This document shows, piece after piece, positions 9,203-17,305 of a stretch of DNA of 64,000 nucleotides. The translations under genes and the position numbers were made by a program. The stretch is from NCBI RefSeq assembly GCF_020622345.1, contig NZ_JACNMO010000010.1, positions 123,501 to 187,500 on the forward strand. The letters are read 5' to 3'. Position 1 is the first letter of the stretch, and each line of letters opens with the position of its first letter. The DNA is from Roseobacter weihaiensis (GTDB lineage Bacteria; Pseudomonadota; Alphaproteobacteria; Rhodobacterales; Rhodobacteraceae). The notes under the pieces were generated by a model, which searched no databases, was not told where the DNA came from, and worked only from the letters and a program-made list of their open reading frames with translations.

Positions 9203-10090
9203 CTATTTTGCGGTATCAAAGGCACGTTTCTTCATGCCTTTCTGGATTTCGTAGATTGAGATCGGGACATCCGGTTGCGGCTGCGGAATGCGCACCGGAA
9301 TGTCTTTGAGGCGTGGGTTCTTGGTGGGCTGACCGCAAAGCATGCGGGTGTCATAATCCTCAATGCCGTCCCAGCGGGTCATGGAGCCCACGATCGGAAA
9401 GGCATCGGCGGCCATCATCTCGTAGAACAGGATGCGTCGCGCCCGGTCGGAGGTATTGAGCGCCGAGCCATGCACAATGCGGCCATGATGGATGCTGACA
9501 GAACCCGCAGGGCCGATCAGTTGCACCGCATCCTGCGGGTTCAGCCCGTTTTCCTCGGGCAGCATGGCCCCGGCAAAGACGCCTTCCACATGATGGTCAT
9601 AGACGGGCCCTTTATGGCTGCCGGGATAAACCATCAGCGGCCCGTTTTCCGGCGCCATGTCGTCGATCAACACACCGATGGCGAGGATATCGTCATTGGT
9701 GTGCGGGTAAAAGGCGTAGTCCTGATGCCATTCCACCGCCGCCCCGTAGCCTGCGGATTTCATGTTCAGCTTGGTCGTATGCAGGCGCAGGTCGGGACCG
9801 ATGAGGTCCCGTGCGGGGGCGAGCACGTGGTCGGAATACATCAGCTCCCGCATGACATCCGAGATGGTGTGCGGCAGTTTCACCCGGCGCAGGCGCGGGT
9901 TTTCAGGCGTGTGGCTGTCTTCCAGATCAAGGCGGTCGTTCGAGCCGGTCATTGTCGCCGCCTCTGCCTCAAACCTGGTGATCTCCGCGCGGATTTTGCT
10001 GATCCAGTCCGGGGGGATCTGGTTTTCGAGCACCAGATATCCGGTCTCTTCATACTGTGCGATCTGCTCAGGCGAGAGCACTTCTGGCAT
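9203..10090 (-). CDS. phytanoyl-CoA dioxygenase (PhyH) family Fe(II)/2-oxoglutarate oxygenase
   Basis: 295-aa member of the PhyH family, non-haem iron oxygenases that hydroxylate small molecules using 2-oxoglutarate and O2. The iron triad is visible as H122-x-D124 in EWHQDYAF and H207 in HGRIVHGSALN, with arginines (216-219) placed to bind 2-oxoglutarate. The start at 10090 has a strong ribosome site (GGAGGG); it overlaps the end of the upstream Gfo/Idh/MocA gene by 23 bases. Bacterial members act on ectoine, amino acids, phosphonates or methylated compounds. Its position among sugar-acid genes suggests oxidative removal of a substituent or ring hydroxylation of a carbohydrate (inference). 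Confidence 0.87.
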   Translation of the reverse strand: MPEVLSPEQIAQYEETGYLVLENQIPPDWISKIRAEITRFEAEAATMTGSNDRLDLEDSHTPENPRLRRVKLPHTISDVMRELMYSDHVLAPARDLIGPDLRLHTTKLNMKSAGYGAAVEWHQDYAFYPHTNDDILAIGVLIDDMAPENGPLMVYPGSHKGPVYDHHVEGVFAGAMLPEENGLNPQDAVQLIGPAGSVSIHHGRIVHGSALNTSDRARRILFYEMMAADAFPIVGSMTRWDGIEDYDTRMLCGQPTKNPRLKDIPVRIPQPQPDVPISIYEIQKGMKKRAFDTAK

Positions 10091-11090
10091 AGGTCCCTCC
10101 ATTGGTTTCTGCGGTCAGGTCTGCGTCGATCTGCAGGGCGACCGCCAAGGTTCGGGTCGCGTCCGCCACGTCGATAATCGGGTTGGCCCCGTCGATCACC
10201 TCCAGAAAGTGATCCAATTGCGCGGCCAGCGGTGGTTTTGTGTTTTCTGCGCGCGGCGCGGGGTGGCGTTGGGCCGGGGTGCCCCAATCGGTGCCGGACC
10301 AGAGGGTCATGGAGGGAAAGCTCACCGCCCCGTCCGTGCCCGTGATCCACATCATGTCCTGATGCGTGGTGCCGATATGGGGGTTCTCGCCGGTGCCTGC
10401 CTCAAATCCCCAGGGAGAGGGGGTGGTATCGGCAAAACTGATGGTGCCTGTTGCACCGCTTTCGAAAGCCAGCGCGATGGCACCTGATTCAACACGTGCC
10501 TCCCCGCGCAGGCCCGCACCGCGCAGGGCTCTCGTCGTCACGATCTCCCCCAGTACAAAGCGCAAGAGATCGATGTCATGCACCAGATTGATCAGCACCG
10601 GGCTGCCGTCCGCAGTGCGCCAGTTTCCGTCGAAATAGGCGTCAGGTTTGCGCATGGCCCAGATCAGGCTCGCGACAACGGGCGTGCCAATCTTTCCTTC
10701 GGAAATCAGGGCTTTGAGCTGCCAGACGCTGGCGTGATGGCGCCGGTGATGTCCGACCAGCGCGCGGACACCGGCCCGCGCGACCGCGCCTTTTAGCGCC
10801 GTTGCTGCGGCCCTATCACTGGCCACCGGCTTTTCGATCAGCATGTGCCAGCCACGGCTTGCCGCGTAGATGCCTTGCGGGGCGTGCAATTGCGTCGGGG
10901 TGGCCAGGATCACGCCGTCCACGGTCTCGGTCACCTCCGCCATATCCGCATAGCGGTTGAGGTCGGCCCCTGGCAGGACCGCCGGGTCCGGGTCTACCAG
11001 ACCGACAAGGCGGCACCCGGCATGGGCCTTGATGGCCTCAACATGACGCGCGCCGATCAGACCGCCTCCGACAACAAGGATCCGTTTCAC
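10068..11090 (-). CDS. Gfo/Idh/MocA family NAD(P)-dependent oxidoreductase
   Basis: 340-aa Gfo/Idh/MocA oxidoreductase, the fourth in the operon. It has the Rossmann loop VVGGGLIGARH (about residues 6-16), catalytic IEKP, and the PVLINLVHDIDLL block in place of the usual GG-x5-H-x2-D. The protein is flanked by the altronate-dehydratase-like gene (ATGA overlap upstream) and a PhyH dioxygenase (23-base overlap downstream), which suggests these three steps are consecutive or linked. A substrate oxidised here may be passed to the dioxygenase or the dehydratase; that is inference from order only. Confidence 0.87.
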   Translation of the reverse strand: MKRILVVGGGLIGARHVEAIKAHAGCRLVGLVDPDPAVLPGADLNRYADMAEVTETVDGVILATPTQLHAPQGIYAASRGWHMLIEKPVASDRAAATALKGAVARAGVRALVGHHRRHHASVWQLKALISEGKIGTPVVASLIWAMRKPDAYFDGNWRTADGSPVLINLVHDIDLLRFVLGEIVTTRALRGAGLRGEARVESGAIALAFESGATGTISFADTTPSPWGFEAGTGENPHIGTTHQDMMWITGTDGAVSFPSMTLWSGTDWGTPAQRHPAPRAENTKPPLAAQLDHFLEVIDGANPIIDVADATRTLAVALQIDADLTAETNGGTYARSALA

Positions 11091-12595
11091 ATCACAGCTC
11101 CGATCTGCCAGGGGACAAATTCATAGTCGCCCAACCCCTGTGCTTCGGATTTGGTCGCCACGCCCGAGGCGACCGCCAGAAACATTTGGTAGATTTCACG
11201 GCCCTTTTCCTCGAGACTGATGCCTTCGGTCAGGATCGTGCCCGCGTCCACGTCCATGTCCTCCTGCATCCGCTTGGCCATGGCCGAATTGGTCGCCACC
11301 TTGATCGTGGGTGCGGGTTTTGACCCGAAGGCAGAGCCGCGCCCGGTGGTAAAGCACACCAGATTGCACCCGCCCGCAATCTGGCCCGTGACGGAGGCCG
11401 GATCATAGCCGGGCGTATCCATGAAAGTGAAGCCTCGGGCCGTCACCTGCTCGGCATATTTGTAGACGCCGGTGAGGGGCGAGGTCCCGCCCTTGGCCGC
11501 TGCCCCCAGCGATTTCTCAAGGATCGTGGTCAGCCCGCCCGCCTTGTTGCCGGGGGAGGGGTTGTTATCCATCGAGCCCTTGTTGCGGGCGGTGTAGTCT
11601 TCCCACCAGCGGATCAGGCCCACCAACCGCTCGCCCGTTGCGCGATCCACCGCGCGGCGGGTCAGCAGATGCTCCGCACCATAGATTTCCGGCGTTTCGG
11701 CCAGCACGCCTGTGCCGCCCTGTGCCGCGAGAAGGTCGCAGGCATAGCCCAGAGCCGGATTGGCCGTAATCCCCGACCAGGCGTCAGAGCCGCCACATTG
11801 CAGCGCCACCATCAACTCCGAAGCCGGGCAGGGCGTGCGGGTGGCCTCATTGGCAAGGGTCAGCATCGCTTCGATCTTCTCGATCCCCTTGGCCACGGTC
11901 TTGCGCAGCCCCGCGACGGACTGGATGTTCATGACCTGAAAGGTCGGGCCCTGCTTCAGCCCATACGCCTCCAGCAGCCAGTCGATCTGGTTCATCTCGC
12001 AGCCCAGACCAACCATCAGAACGCCTGCGTGGTTGGGATGGCGCGCGTAGCCCCACATCACCCTTTGCAGCGCTTCGAACCCGTCCCCGTCTCCGGCCAT
12101 GCCGCATCCGGTGCCATGCACAAAGGCGACCACACCGTCCACGTTCGGATAGGCGGCCATGATATCGGGGGTAAAGTGATCGGCGATCATGCGGGCTGCC
12201 GTGGCAGAGCAGTTCACCGAGGTGACGATGGCGATGTAGTTGCGCGTCCCGATGCGGCCGTCCGCCCGCCGGTAGCCCATGAAGCTGTCCCGTGCGGTTT
12301 CGGGCACGGGTGTGACCGGGCGCAGGTCGTTGGAAAACGCGTAGTCGGCCTCGGTACTGCGGAAGTCCACGTTGTGCGTGTGCACGTGATCACCGGCTGA
12401 AATATCGCAGGCAGCATAGCCGATCACCTGCGCGTATTTGCGAATGACCGCGCCTTGATCAATGGCGGTGGTTGCAATCTTGTGCCCCGTGGGGATCAGC
12501 GCACGGGTTATCACGCCACTCACATCGACACCAACCTGCAGCGCACGCGTCGCAGTGACGACATTGTCGGACGGGTCGAGGCGAACGGTCTCCAT
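11087..12595 (-). CDS. uxaA: altronate dehydratase family protein (UxaA type)
   Basis: 502-aa sugar-acid dehydratase of the UxaA/GarD family, which removes water from D-altronate or galactarate with a divalent metal. An N-terminal SAF-like domain (about residues 1-95, with HKIATTAI and HTHN) is followed by the dehydratase domain with GRIGTRNYIAI, HGTGCGM, GLGCEMNQ, LQCGGSDAWSG and DNNPSPGNKAGG. The start at 12595 has a strong AAGGAG site six bases upstream; 78 upstream codons overlapping the next gene are rejected. With uxuA it would feed KDG to KdgK. A related acid cannot be excluded because uxaB and uxaC are missing here. Confidence 0.88.
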   Translation of the reverse strand: METVRLDPSDNVVTATRALQVGVDVSGVITRALIPTGHKIATTAIDQGAVIRKYAQVIGYAACDISAGDHVHTHNVDFRSTEADYAFSNDLRPVTPVPETARDSFMGYRRADGRIGTRNYIAIVTSVNCSATAARMIADHFTPDIMAAYPNVDGVVAFVHGTGCGMAGDGDGFEALQRVMWGYARHPNHAGVLMVGLGCEMNQIDWLLEAYGLKQGPTFQVMNIQSVAGLRKTVAKGIEKIEAMLTLANEATRTPCPASELMVALQCGGSDAWSGITANPALGYACDLLAAQGGTGVLAETPEIYGAEHLLTRRAVDRATGERLVGLIRWWEDYTARNKGSMDNNPSPGNKAGGLTTILEKSLGAAAKGGTSPLTGVYKYAEQVTARGFTFMDTPGYDPASVTGQIAGGCNLVCFTTGRGSAFGSKPAPTIKVATNSAMAKRMQEDMDVDAGTILTEGISLEEKGREIYQMFLAVASGVATKSEAQGLGDYEFVPWQIGAVM

Positions 12596-12605
12596 GAAGG
12601 CTCCT

Positions 12606-13556
12606 TTACGCGCAGTAGGGCGCATCCGACGACCATCGGTGGATCGGGATGTGAGGTGTTCGGGCCAGACGCGCCCGGGCAGTTTCCCAGGATGTTTTCC
12701 AGACGGTCCAGTCCCGCAGTTCCGTCTCGGGGTGGGCGCGGGAGCGCGCGATGAAGTCGGGGAAATGGCTGCGGCCCGTGGGCTCGCCCGTGACGTTGTA
12801 GCGGATGTCGAAGGACCAGCGGAACCCATCGGTCTGGTTGGTCAGCGACGCATGCGGGGTCAGCGGATGAAAAAGCACCACGCCGCCCGCCTCTACCGGC
12901 AGCGGCAGGGCGGTGGTCTCATCCACGAACCCCTCTGCAATTCCGGTCTGGGTGCGCGCGCAATGGGGCAAGATGCCCTGATCCGGGGTCTGGGCCTGCA
13001 CCTGCAGACAGCCGTTTTCCACCGTCGCATCCGTAACCGCGATCCAGACGGTCACCATCCGGGTCTCGTCTGCTTCTTCAAGAGCGACCGCGCGATCCTG
13101 ATGCCAGTCGGTGGCCGTGATATGGGCGCGGATCTCATCGGCGTTCAGATCGGTTGCGGGCGGTTTCAGCCGCACATGCTGGATCGGGTTGGAGGTCAGT
13201 TCCGGCCCCAGCAGTTCCTCAACCAAATCCAGCAGGCGCGGCGCGGTCAGCAGATCAAAGACAGCGGGTCCGAAATGAAACGGCGTGTCCGGCGCAATCT
13301 CATCGCCGGGCAGGCTGATGTCCATCGGTTGAAACCAGTCACATCCGGCCTTATAGGCCTCCAGCAGCTTGCCTTGGAAATCAAGGGTTTCGGGCGGGGT
13401 TTTGACGCGGCCCTCTGCGTGCCAATCCGCATAGAGTGTCTCCATCAGGGTCGCGTATTCTGCCTTCACGCGGTCCAATACATCGGCAGGTACCACATCC
13501 GGGACGACCAGATAGCCATCGCGGTTGAACTGTTCGATTTGTTGCGCATTGAGCAT
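12606..13556 (-). CDS. second PhyH-family Fe(II)/2-oxoglutarate dioxygenase
   Basis: 316-aa oxygenase of the PhyH family. The facial triad is visible as H152-x-D154 (DWHQD) and H235 (LTPHASLTN), and R252 in FDIRYN is the probable 2-oxoglutarate anchor. An insert of about 35 residues before the first motif (KPPATDLNADEIRAH region) separates it from the paralogue at 9203-10090, so the two are not a recent duplication and probably have different substrates. A good GGAGG ribosome site precedes the ATG at 13556. It lies between the TRAP permease and uxaA, suggesting that it acts early on the imported compound. Confidence 0.87.
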   Translation of the reverse strand: MLNAQQIEQFNRDGYLVVPDVVPADVLDRVKAEYATLMETLYADWHAEGRVKTPPETLDFQGKLLEAYKAGCDWFQPMDISLPGDEIAPDTPFHFGPAVFDLLTAPRLLDLVEELLGPELTSNPIQHVRLKPPATDLNADEIRAHITATDWHQDRAVALEEADETRMVTVWIAVTDATVENGCLQVQAQTPDQGILPHCARTQTGIAEGFVDETTALPLPVEAGGVVLFHPLTPHASLTNQTDGFRWSFDIRYNVTGEPTGRSHFPDFIARSRAHPETELRDWTVWKTSWETARARLARTPHIPIHRWSSDAPYCA

Positions 13557-13571
13557 GAAATCCTCCGATCT

Positions 13572-15194
13572 CTAGAGCAGCAGTGTCACGATATTGGGCC
13601 AGATCAGCAGGACCGAGAGCGCGCAGAGCTGGATGCCGATGAAGGGCAGGAAGCCTTTGAAGATATCTGTCAGGCTGATGTGCGGCGGGGCCACTGACTT
13701 GAGGTAGAAAGCAGCCGGGCCAAAGGGCGGCGACAGAAAGCTGACCTGCATGTTCATACAGAATACCACGCCGAACCAGATCGCGATATGCTGCGGCTCC
13801 AGCTGACCGATAAAGCCGATCTCTTCGATGGGCAGGCGCATCACGATGGGCAGGAACACCGGGATGATCAGCAGCACGATGCCCACCCAGTCCATGAACG
13901 CCCCCATAAAGAGCAGGATCAGCATCATCGCGAGGATGATCCCCATGGTGGGCAGGTCCGTTCCCACGATGAAATCGGCCACATAGGTCGGCCCCCCCGC
14001 GATGGTGTAGGCCCCGGCGAGGGCGGCAGCCCCGATGGTCACCCAGATGATCGTCCCGGTGGATTTCAGCGTGCGCATCAGGCTGTCCCAGATCAGATCC
14101 CAGGAGGCCTCACCCCGCAGGATGGCGATGACCAGCACCGCAAAGGCGCCCATGCCCGCGGCTTCGGTGATCCCTGTGATGCCACCGTAGATCGACCCCA
14201 TCACGACGCCGATCACGACAATAGGGGCCACCAGACCCTTGCCCATGTTCCAGCCGGTTTTCGTGTTCTCCCGACCGAAATAAAAGTAGATCAGCGCCAG
14301 CATCAGCAGGACGGTGCCCCCGAACCATGGCAGCCAGTCGGCGGTGCCAAAGGCGTAGGGGTCGCCTTCGTTCGCGGCATTGGCCCCGGTGAACTCAAAG
14401 AACGCGGCCCGCAGGAACAGGGCCACGGCAAAGCCGGCCACTACGACGGCCATGAAGGCGGCAAAGAGCATGCCCTTTTCGCGCCCTTGCGGCGCGCCCG
14501 GCACAGGCGGCGGCAGGGGGGCGTCTTCGGGGTGCAGCTTGGTGCGGATGATGATGTAGATAATGATGAAAGTGGCCAGCATGAACCCCGGCAGGAAGGA
14601 GGCGGTAAAGAGCGCCTTGATCGAGGTTTCGGTGATAAGGCCGTAGATGATCAGCACGATCGAGGGCGGGATCATGGTGCCCAGACTGCCCGAGGCGCAG
14701 ATGACGCCGATGGCGAGGTTCTGGTTATACCCCAGTCTGAGCATCTGCGGCAGTGCGATGAGGCCCAACAGGACGACTTCACCGCCGATGATCCCGGACA
14801 TGGCTGCCATAATAACCGCCATGATCGAGGTGACGATGGCGATACCCCCTCGCGTACCCGAAAGCCACGTGTTGAGCGAGGAATACATATCCTTGGCCAC
14901 GCCGGAGCGTTCCAGCAGCGCCGCCATGAAGATGAACAGCGGTATCGATATGAGCACGTAATCCGTTAAGAGCCCGTATATCTTTTGCGCCAGGATGTAT
15001 AACGGTCCCGTCCCCGGCCTTGAGGTCAGCAGACCCTCGCCAAAGCTCAGCGGGTTCGAGAGCAGCGTGGGTTCGAACTTCATCACCAAGACCAGCACTG
15101 CCAGCGACGCCGAGGCAAGGCCCAGCGGCATGCCGATGGCCAGCAGCAGGATCAGTGCCAGCATCAGCACCAGAGAGATTGTTCCGATATCCAT
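13572..15194 (-). CDS. dctM: TRAP transporter large permease (DctM)
   Basis: 540-aa multi-spanning inner-membrane protein, the ion-coupled transport subunit of a tripartite ATP-independent periplasmic transporter. It is longer than the common 425-430 aa because of a loop around residues 225-310. Typical DctM features are GVAKDMYSSLNTWLSGTRGG and GTMIPPSIVLIIYG, and the C-terminal half has repeated helices. The ATG overlaps the dctQ stop (TGATG). It works with DctQ and DctP encoded just upstream and must import the substrate of the operon, most likely a carboxylated sugar, since TRAP systems bind acids through a conserved Arg in DctP. Confidence 0.93.
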   Translation of the reverse strand: MDIGTISLVLMLALILLLAIGMPLGLASASLAVLVLVMKFEPTLLSNPLSFGEGLLTSRPGTGPLYILAQKIYGLLTDYVLISIPLFIFMAALLERSGVAKDMYSSLNTWLSGTRGGIAIVTSIMAVIMAAMSGIIGGEVVLLGLIALPQMLRLGYNQNLAIGVICASGSLGTMIPPSIVLIIYGLITETSIKALFTASFLPGFMLATFIIIYIIIRTKLHPEDAPLPPPVPGAPQGREKGMLFAAFMAVVVAGFAVALFLRAAFFEFTGANAANEGDPYAFGTADWLPWFGGTVLLMLALIYFYFGRENTKTGWNMGKGLVAPIVVIGVVMGSIYGGITGITEAAGMGAFAVLVIAILRGEASWDLIWDSLMRTLKSTGTIIWVTIGAAALAGAYTIAGGPTYVADFIVGTDLPTMGIILAMMLILLFMGAFMDWVGIVLLIIPVFLPIVMRLPIEEIGFIGQLEPQHIAIWFGVVFCMNMQVSFLSPPFGPAAFYLKSVAPPHISLTDIFKGFLPFIGIQLCALSVLLIWPNIVTLLL

Positions 15195-16033
15195 CAGTCT
15201 TGTCCTACCGCGCGTTTCAGGGCTTCGATCTCGTCCTCGTCGGGGGTGTCGTCGTGGATTTCGGGTTCCGCGTTCCAGTCTGAGATCAGGTTCAGGATCG
15301 CCTGAAGCGCCACGAGGGTGATGACGATCAGGATCATTGGTTGCAGGGTGGCGGGGATCGGCGGGTCAAAGGCGGTGCCAAAGGTTTCCCATTTGTAGAG
15401 TTTGTTCTCGAACACCTGCTGGTAGCTGCCATAGACCAGAAAGAAGGCAAAGATGACGATCAGGCCGGTTGAGATGCAGTCAAACAGTCGCTGCACCCAG
15501 CGCGGGCAGACATCATAGAGCAGAAAGATCCGGATGTGGCTGCGCTGCTGCATGGCGTAAAGACCCGCCATCAGAAAGATGAACCCGGCCATCCAGAGCG
15601 ACAGCTCGTTGGCCCAAAGCGTGGGGCGTTCGACCACATAGCGCAGAAACACCTCATAGAGCATCACGCTGGTCATCAGGATAATCATCATCATGGTCAC
15701 GCGCCCGATAAAGACAGCACCCCGGTCCACGGCGCGCCAATGCTCGAACTCCATATTGGCGCGGCGCACCGTCTTGCAGCCCAGGGCAAACAGCACCGGA
15801 ATGCCGATCAGCGCCACCAGATCGATGATGTCGATCTTGCCAAAAAGCGGTGTGAGGTTCGGAGAGACATCGTTGCGGTCAAAGATCGCGGTCACCTGTC
15901 CCAACATGGATTCGTTTTCATGGGGAAACCAGGTCAGGATATAGGCCGGAATGTGCCAGATGACCCAGCCTGCGCAGAGGATGAAGGCCAGCGGCACCAG
16001 CCACTCGATCAGGCTGCCTGAGGTCTTTTGCAT
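15194..16033 (-). CDS. dctQ: TRAP transporter small permease (DctQ)
   Basis: 279-aa inner-membrane protein with several hydrophobic segments (about residues 10-30, 65-80, 110-130, 150-170, 190-215, 235-260), longer than the common four-helix DctQ. It contains an ELSLWMAGFIFLMAGLYAM segment typical of the subunit. The start at 16033 has an AAGGAG ribosome site. It associates with DctM. The extended N-terminal part and the enlarged DctM suggest a transporter subgroup with bigger membrane subunits. It is separated from dctP by the enolase-superfamily gene, an unusual order. Confidence 0.88.
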   Translation of the reverse strand: MQKTSGSLIEWLVPLAFILCAGWVIWHIPAYILTWFPHENESMLGQVTAIFDRNDVSPNLTPLFGKIDIIDLVALIGIPVLFALGCKTVRRANMEFEHWRAVDRGAVFIGRVTMMMIILMTSVMLYEVFLRYVVERPTLWANELSLWMAGFIFLMAGLYAMQQRSHIRIFLLYDVCPRWVQRLFDCISTGLIVIFAFFLVYGSYQQVFENKLYKWETFGTAFDPPIPATLQPMILIVITLVALQAILNLISDWNAEPEIHDDTPDEDEIEALKRAVGQD

Positions 16034-16060
16034 CGTCGTTCTCCTTCGTCTGGCGCAGTG

Positions 16061-17230
16061 TCACGCCGCCATGGCGTAGTGGGCGATGAAATCTCTGTCT
16101 GGTTCGACCCCGATGCCGGGGCCGTCGGGGATGCTAACGCGTCCCCCGTTGGCTTTGACCTGGCCCTGGATGTCCAAGGGCTCGGTCAGAAGCGCGTCGC
16201 GAAACTTGTTGTCGGTGGTGTCAAACTCCAGCATCGGCTCCCAGGGGTGCAGCCCGCCGGGGAGGGGCGGCATGGCCGCGAGCAGTTGCAGATTGGTCGC
16301 CACCGCGATGGCGGAGCCCCAGACGTGGTTCACCACCGGCGTGAAATGCGCGTGGCAGAGCGCCAGAACCCGCAGGTATTCACTGACGCCGCCCAGGGCG
16401 CAGACCTCCGGTTGCGCGATGTCGAGGCCGCGGTTTTCCAACAGCGCGCGCCAGCCCCAGCGGCCGAACTCGGCCTCACCGCCAGAGATATTCACCCTCA
16501 GCCCCCGGCGCAGTTCGGCATAGCCATCAAGGTCTTCGGGGGCGATCGGCTCTTCGAACCAATAGGCACCGAGCTCGTCCAGCGCCCGTCCGACATAGAA
16601 GGCATCGGATGTGGTGTAGGCGTGATTTGCGTCCACCATGAAATCGAACGCATCGCCGACGCCTTTGCGCACCGCCTCGCAGAGCGTCACATCCGGTTTC
16701 GGGCCAAAGCCGGTCTTCATCTTTGTGGCCGCAAAGCCCATGTCCTTGATGGCTGCCGCTTCATCGGTGAACCGGGCGGCCAGGGCCGCAACAGGCTCAT
16801 CGCGCAGCATCATGCCGTAGCCGTAGCAGGGCACCGAGGTGCGGTGCGCGCCACCGATCATCTTGTGCAGCGGCAGGTCTGCCAGTTTGCCGGCGATGTC
16901 CCACAGCGCGATATCCACGCCGGAAAGCGCCTGCATCGGCATGCCCTTCTGGCCGTGGTCGCGCATCAGATTGTAGACCTTGTGCCAGATCACGTCGCGG
17001 TCCATCGGGTCCAGGCCCAGCACCATCGGCTGGATGACCTTTTCGACAATCCCCTTGTTTGCCAAGGCGATATTGCCGGGGCCAAAGCACTCCCCCCAGC
17101 CGGTCACGCCCGCGTCGGTTTGCACTTCGACCAGATGGGCGGTGCGCCGGTCGTAATACTGCTGCGAATACCCGAGCTGCTCGGGCATATCGTACTGCAG
17201 GACATGGCTGATGATGCGGGTAATTTTCAT
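16061..17230 (-). CDS. enolase-superfamily enzyme, resembling galactarolactone cycloisomerase (Gci) / acid-sugar dehydratases
   Basis: 389-aa mandelate racemase/muconate-lactonising-type enzyme that abstracts the alpha proton of a carboxylate. Visible active-site residues: K170-x-K172 (ATKMKTG), metal ligands D200 (VDANHAY), E226 (WFEEP) and E252 (GGEAEFG), and general base H302 (NHVWGSA). From memory the N-terminal WGECFGP, the NHVWG motif and the C-terminal PDGPGIGVE resemble D-galactarolactone cycloisomerase more than classical dehydratases; this was not checked by search. The gene sits between dctP and dctQ, so the product probably acts on the imported acid or its lactone. Sugar-acid dehydratase is the main alternative. 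Confidence 0.85.
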   Translation of the reverse strand: MKITRIISHVLQYDMPEQLGYSQQYYDRRTAHLVEVQTDAGVTGWGECFGPGNIALANKGIVEKVIQPMVLGLDPMDRDVIWHKVYNLMRDHGQKGMPMQALSGVDIALWDIAGKLADLPLHKMIGGAHRTSVPCYGYGMMLRDEPVAALAARFTDEAAAIKDMGFAATKMKTGFGPKPDVTLCEAVRKGVGDAFDFMVDANHAYTTSDAFYVGRALDELGAYWFEEPIAPEDLDGYAELRRGLRVNISGGEAEFGRWGWRALLENRGLDIAQPEVCALGGVSEYLRVLALCHAHFTPVVNHVWGSAIAVATNLQLLAAMPPLPGGLHPWEPMLEFDTTDNKFRDALLTEPLDIQGQVKANGGRVSIPDGPGIGVEPDRDFIAHYAMAA

Positions 17231-17254
17231 TTAGCAGAGGCCTGAGGGAAAAGA

Positions 17255-17278
17255 GGCAGGGCCATTTCTAGCCCTGCC
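17255..17278 (-). terminator. stem-loop between dctP and the downstream operon genes
   Basis: A perfect 8-bp inverted repeat (GGCAGGGC / GCCCTGCC, 8-nt loop) on the minus strand lies 27 bases after the dctP stop and is followed by TCTTTT. The T run is short, so it probably acts as a partial terminator or a 3'-end stabiliser that lets the binding protein be made in excess over the membrane subunits and enzymes. Confidence 0.6.
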
Positions 17279-17305
17279 ATCATGTTACCAAAGCAGATGT
17301 TTGGT

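Noticed and set aside
13788..14969. 393-aa frame on the plus strand opposite dctM
   Set aside because: It is extremely rich in His, Asp, Gln and Gly, the mirror of a hydrophobic membrane protein; DctM is certain on the other strand.
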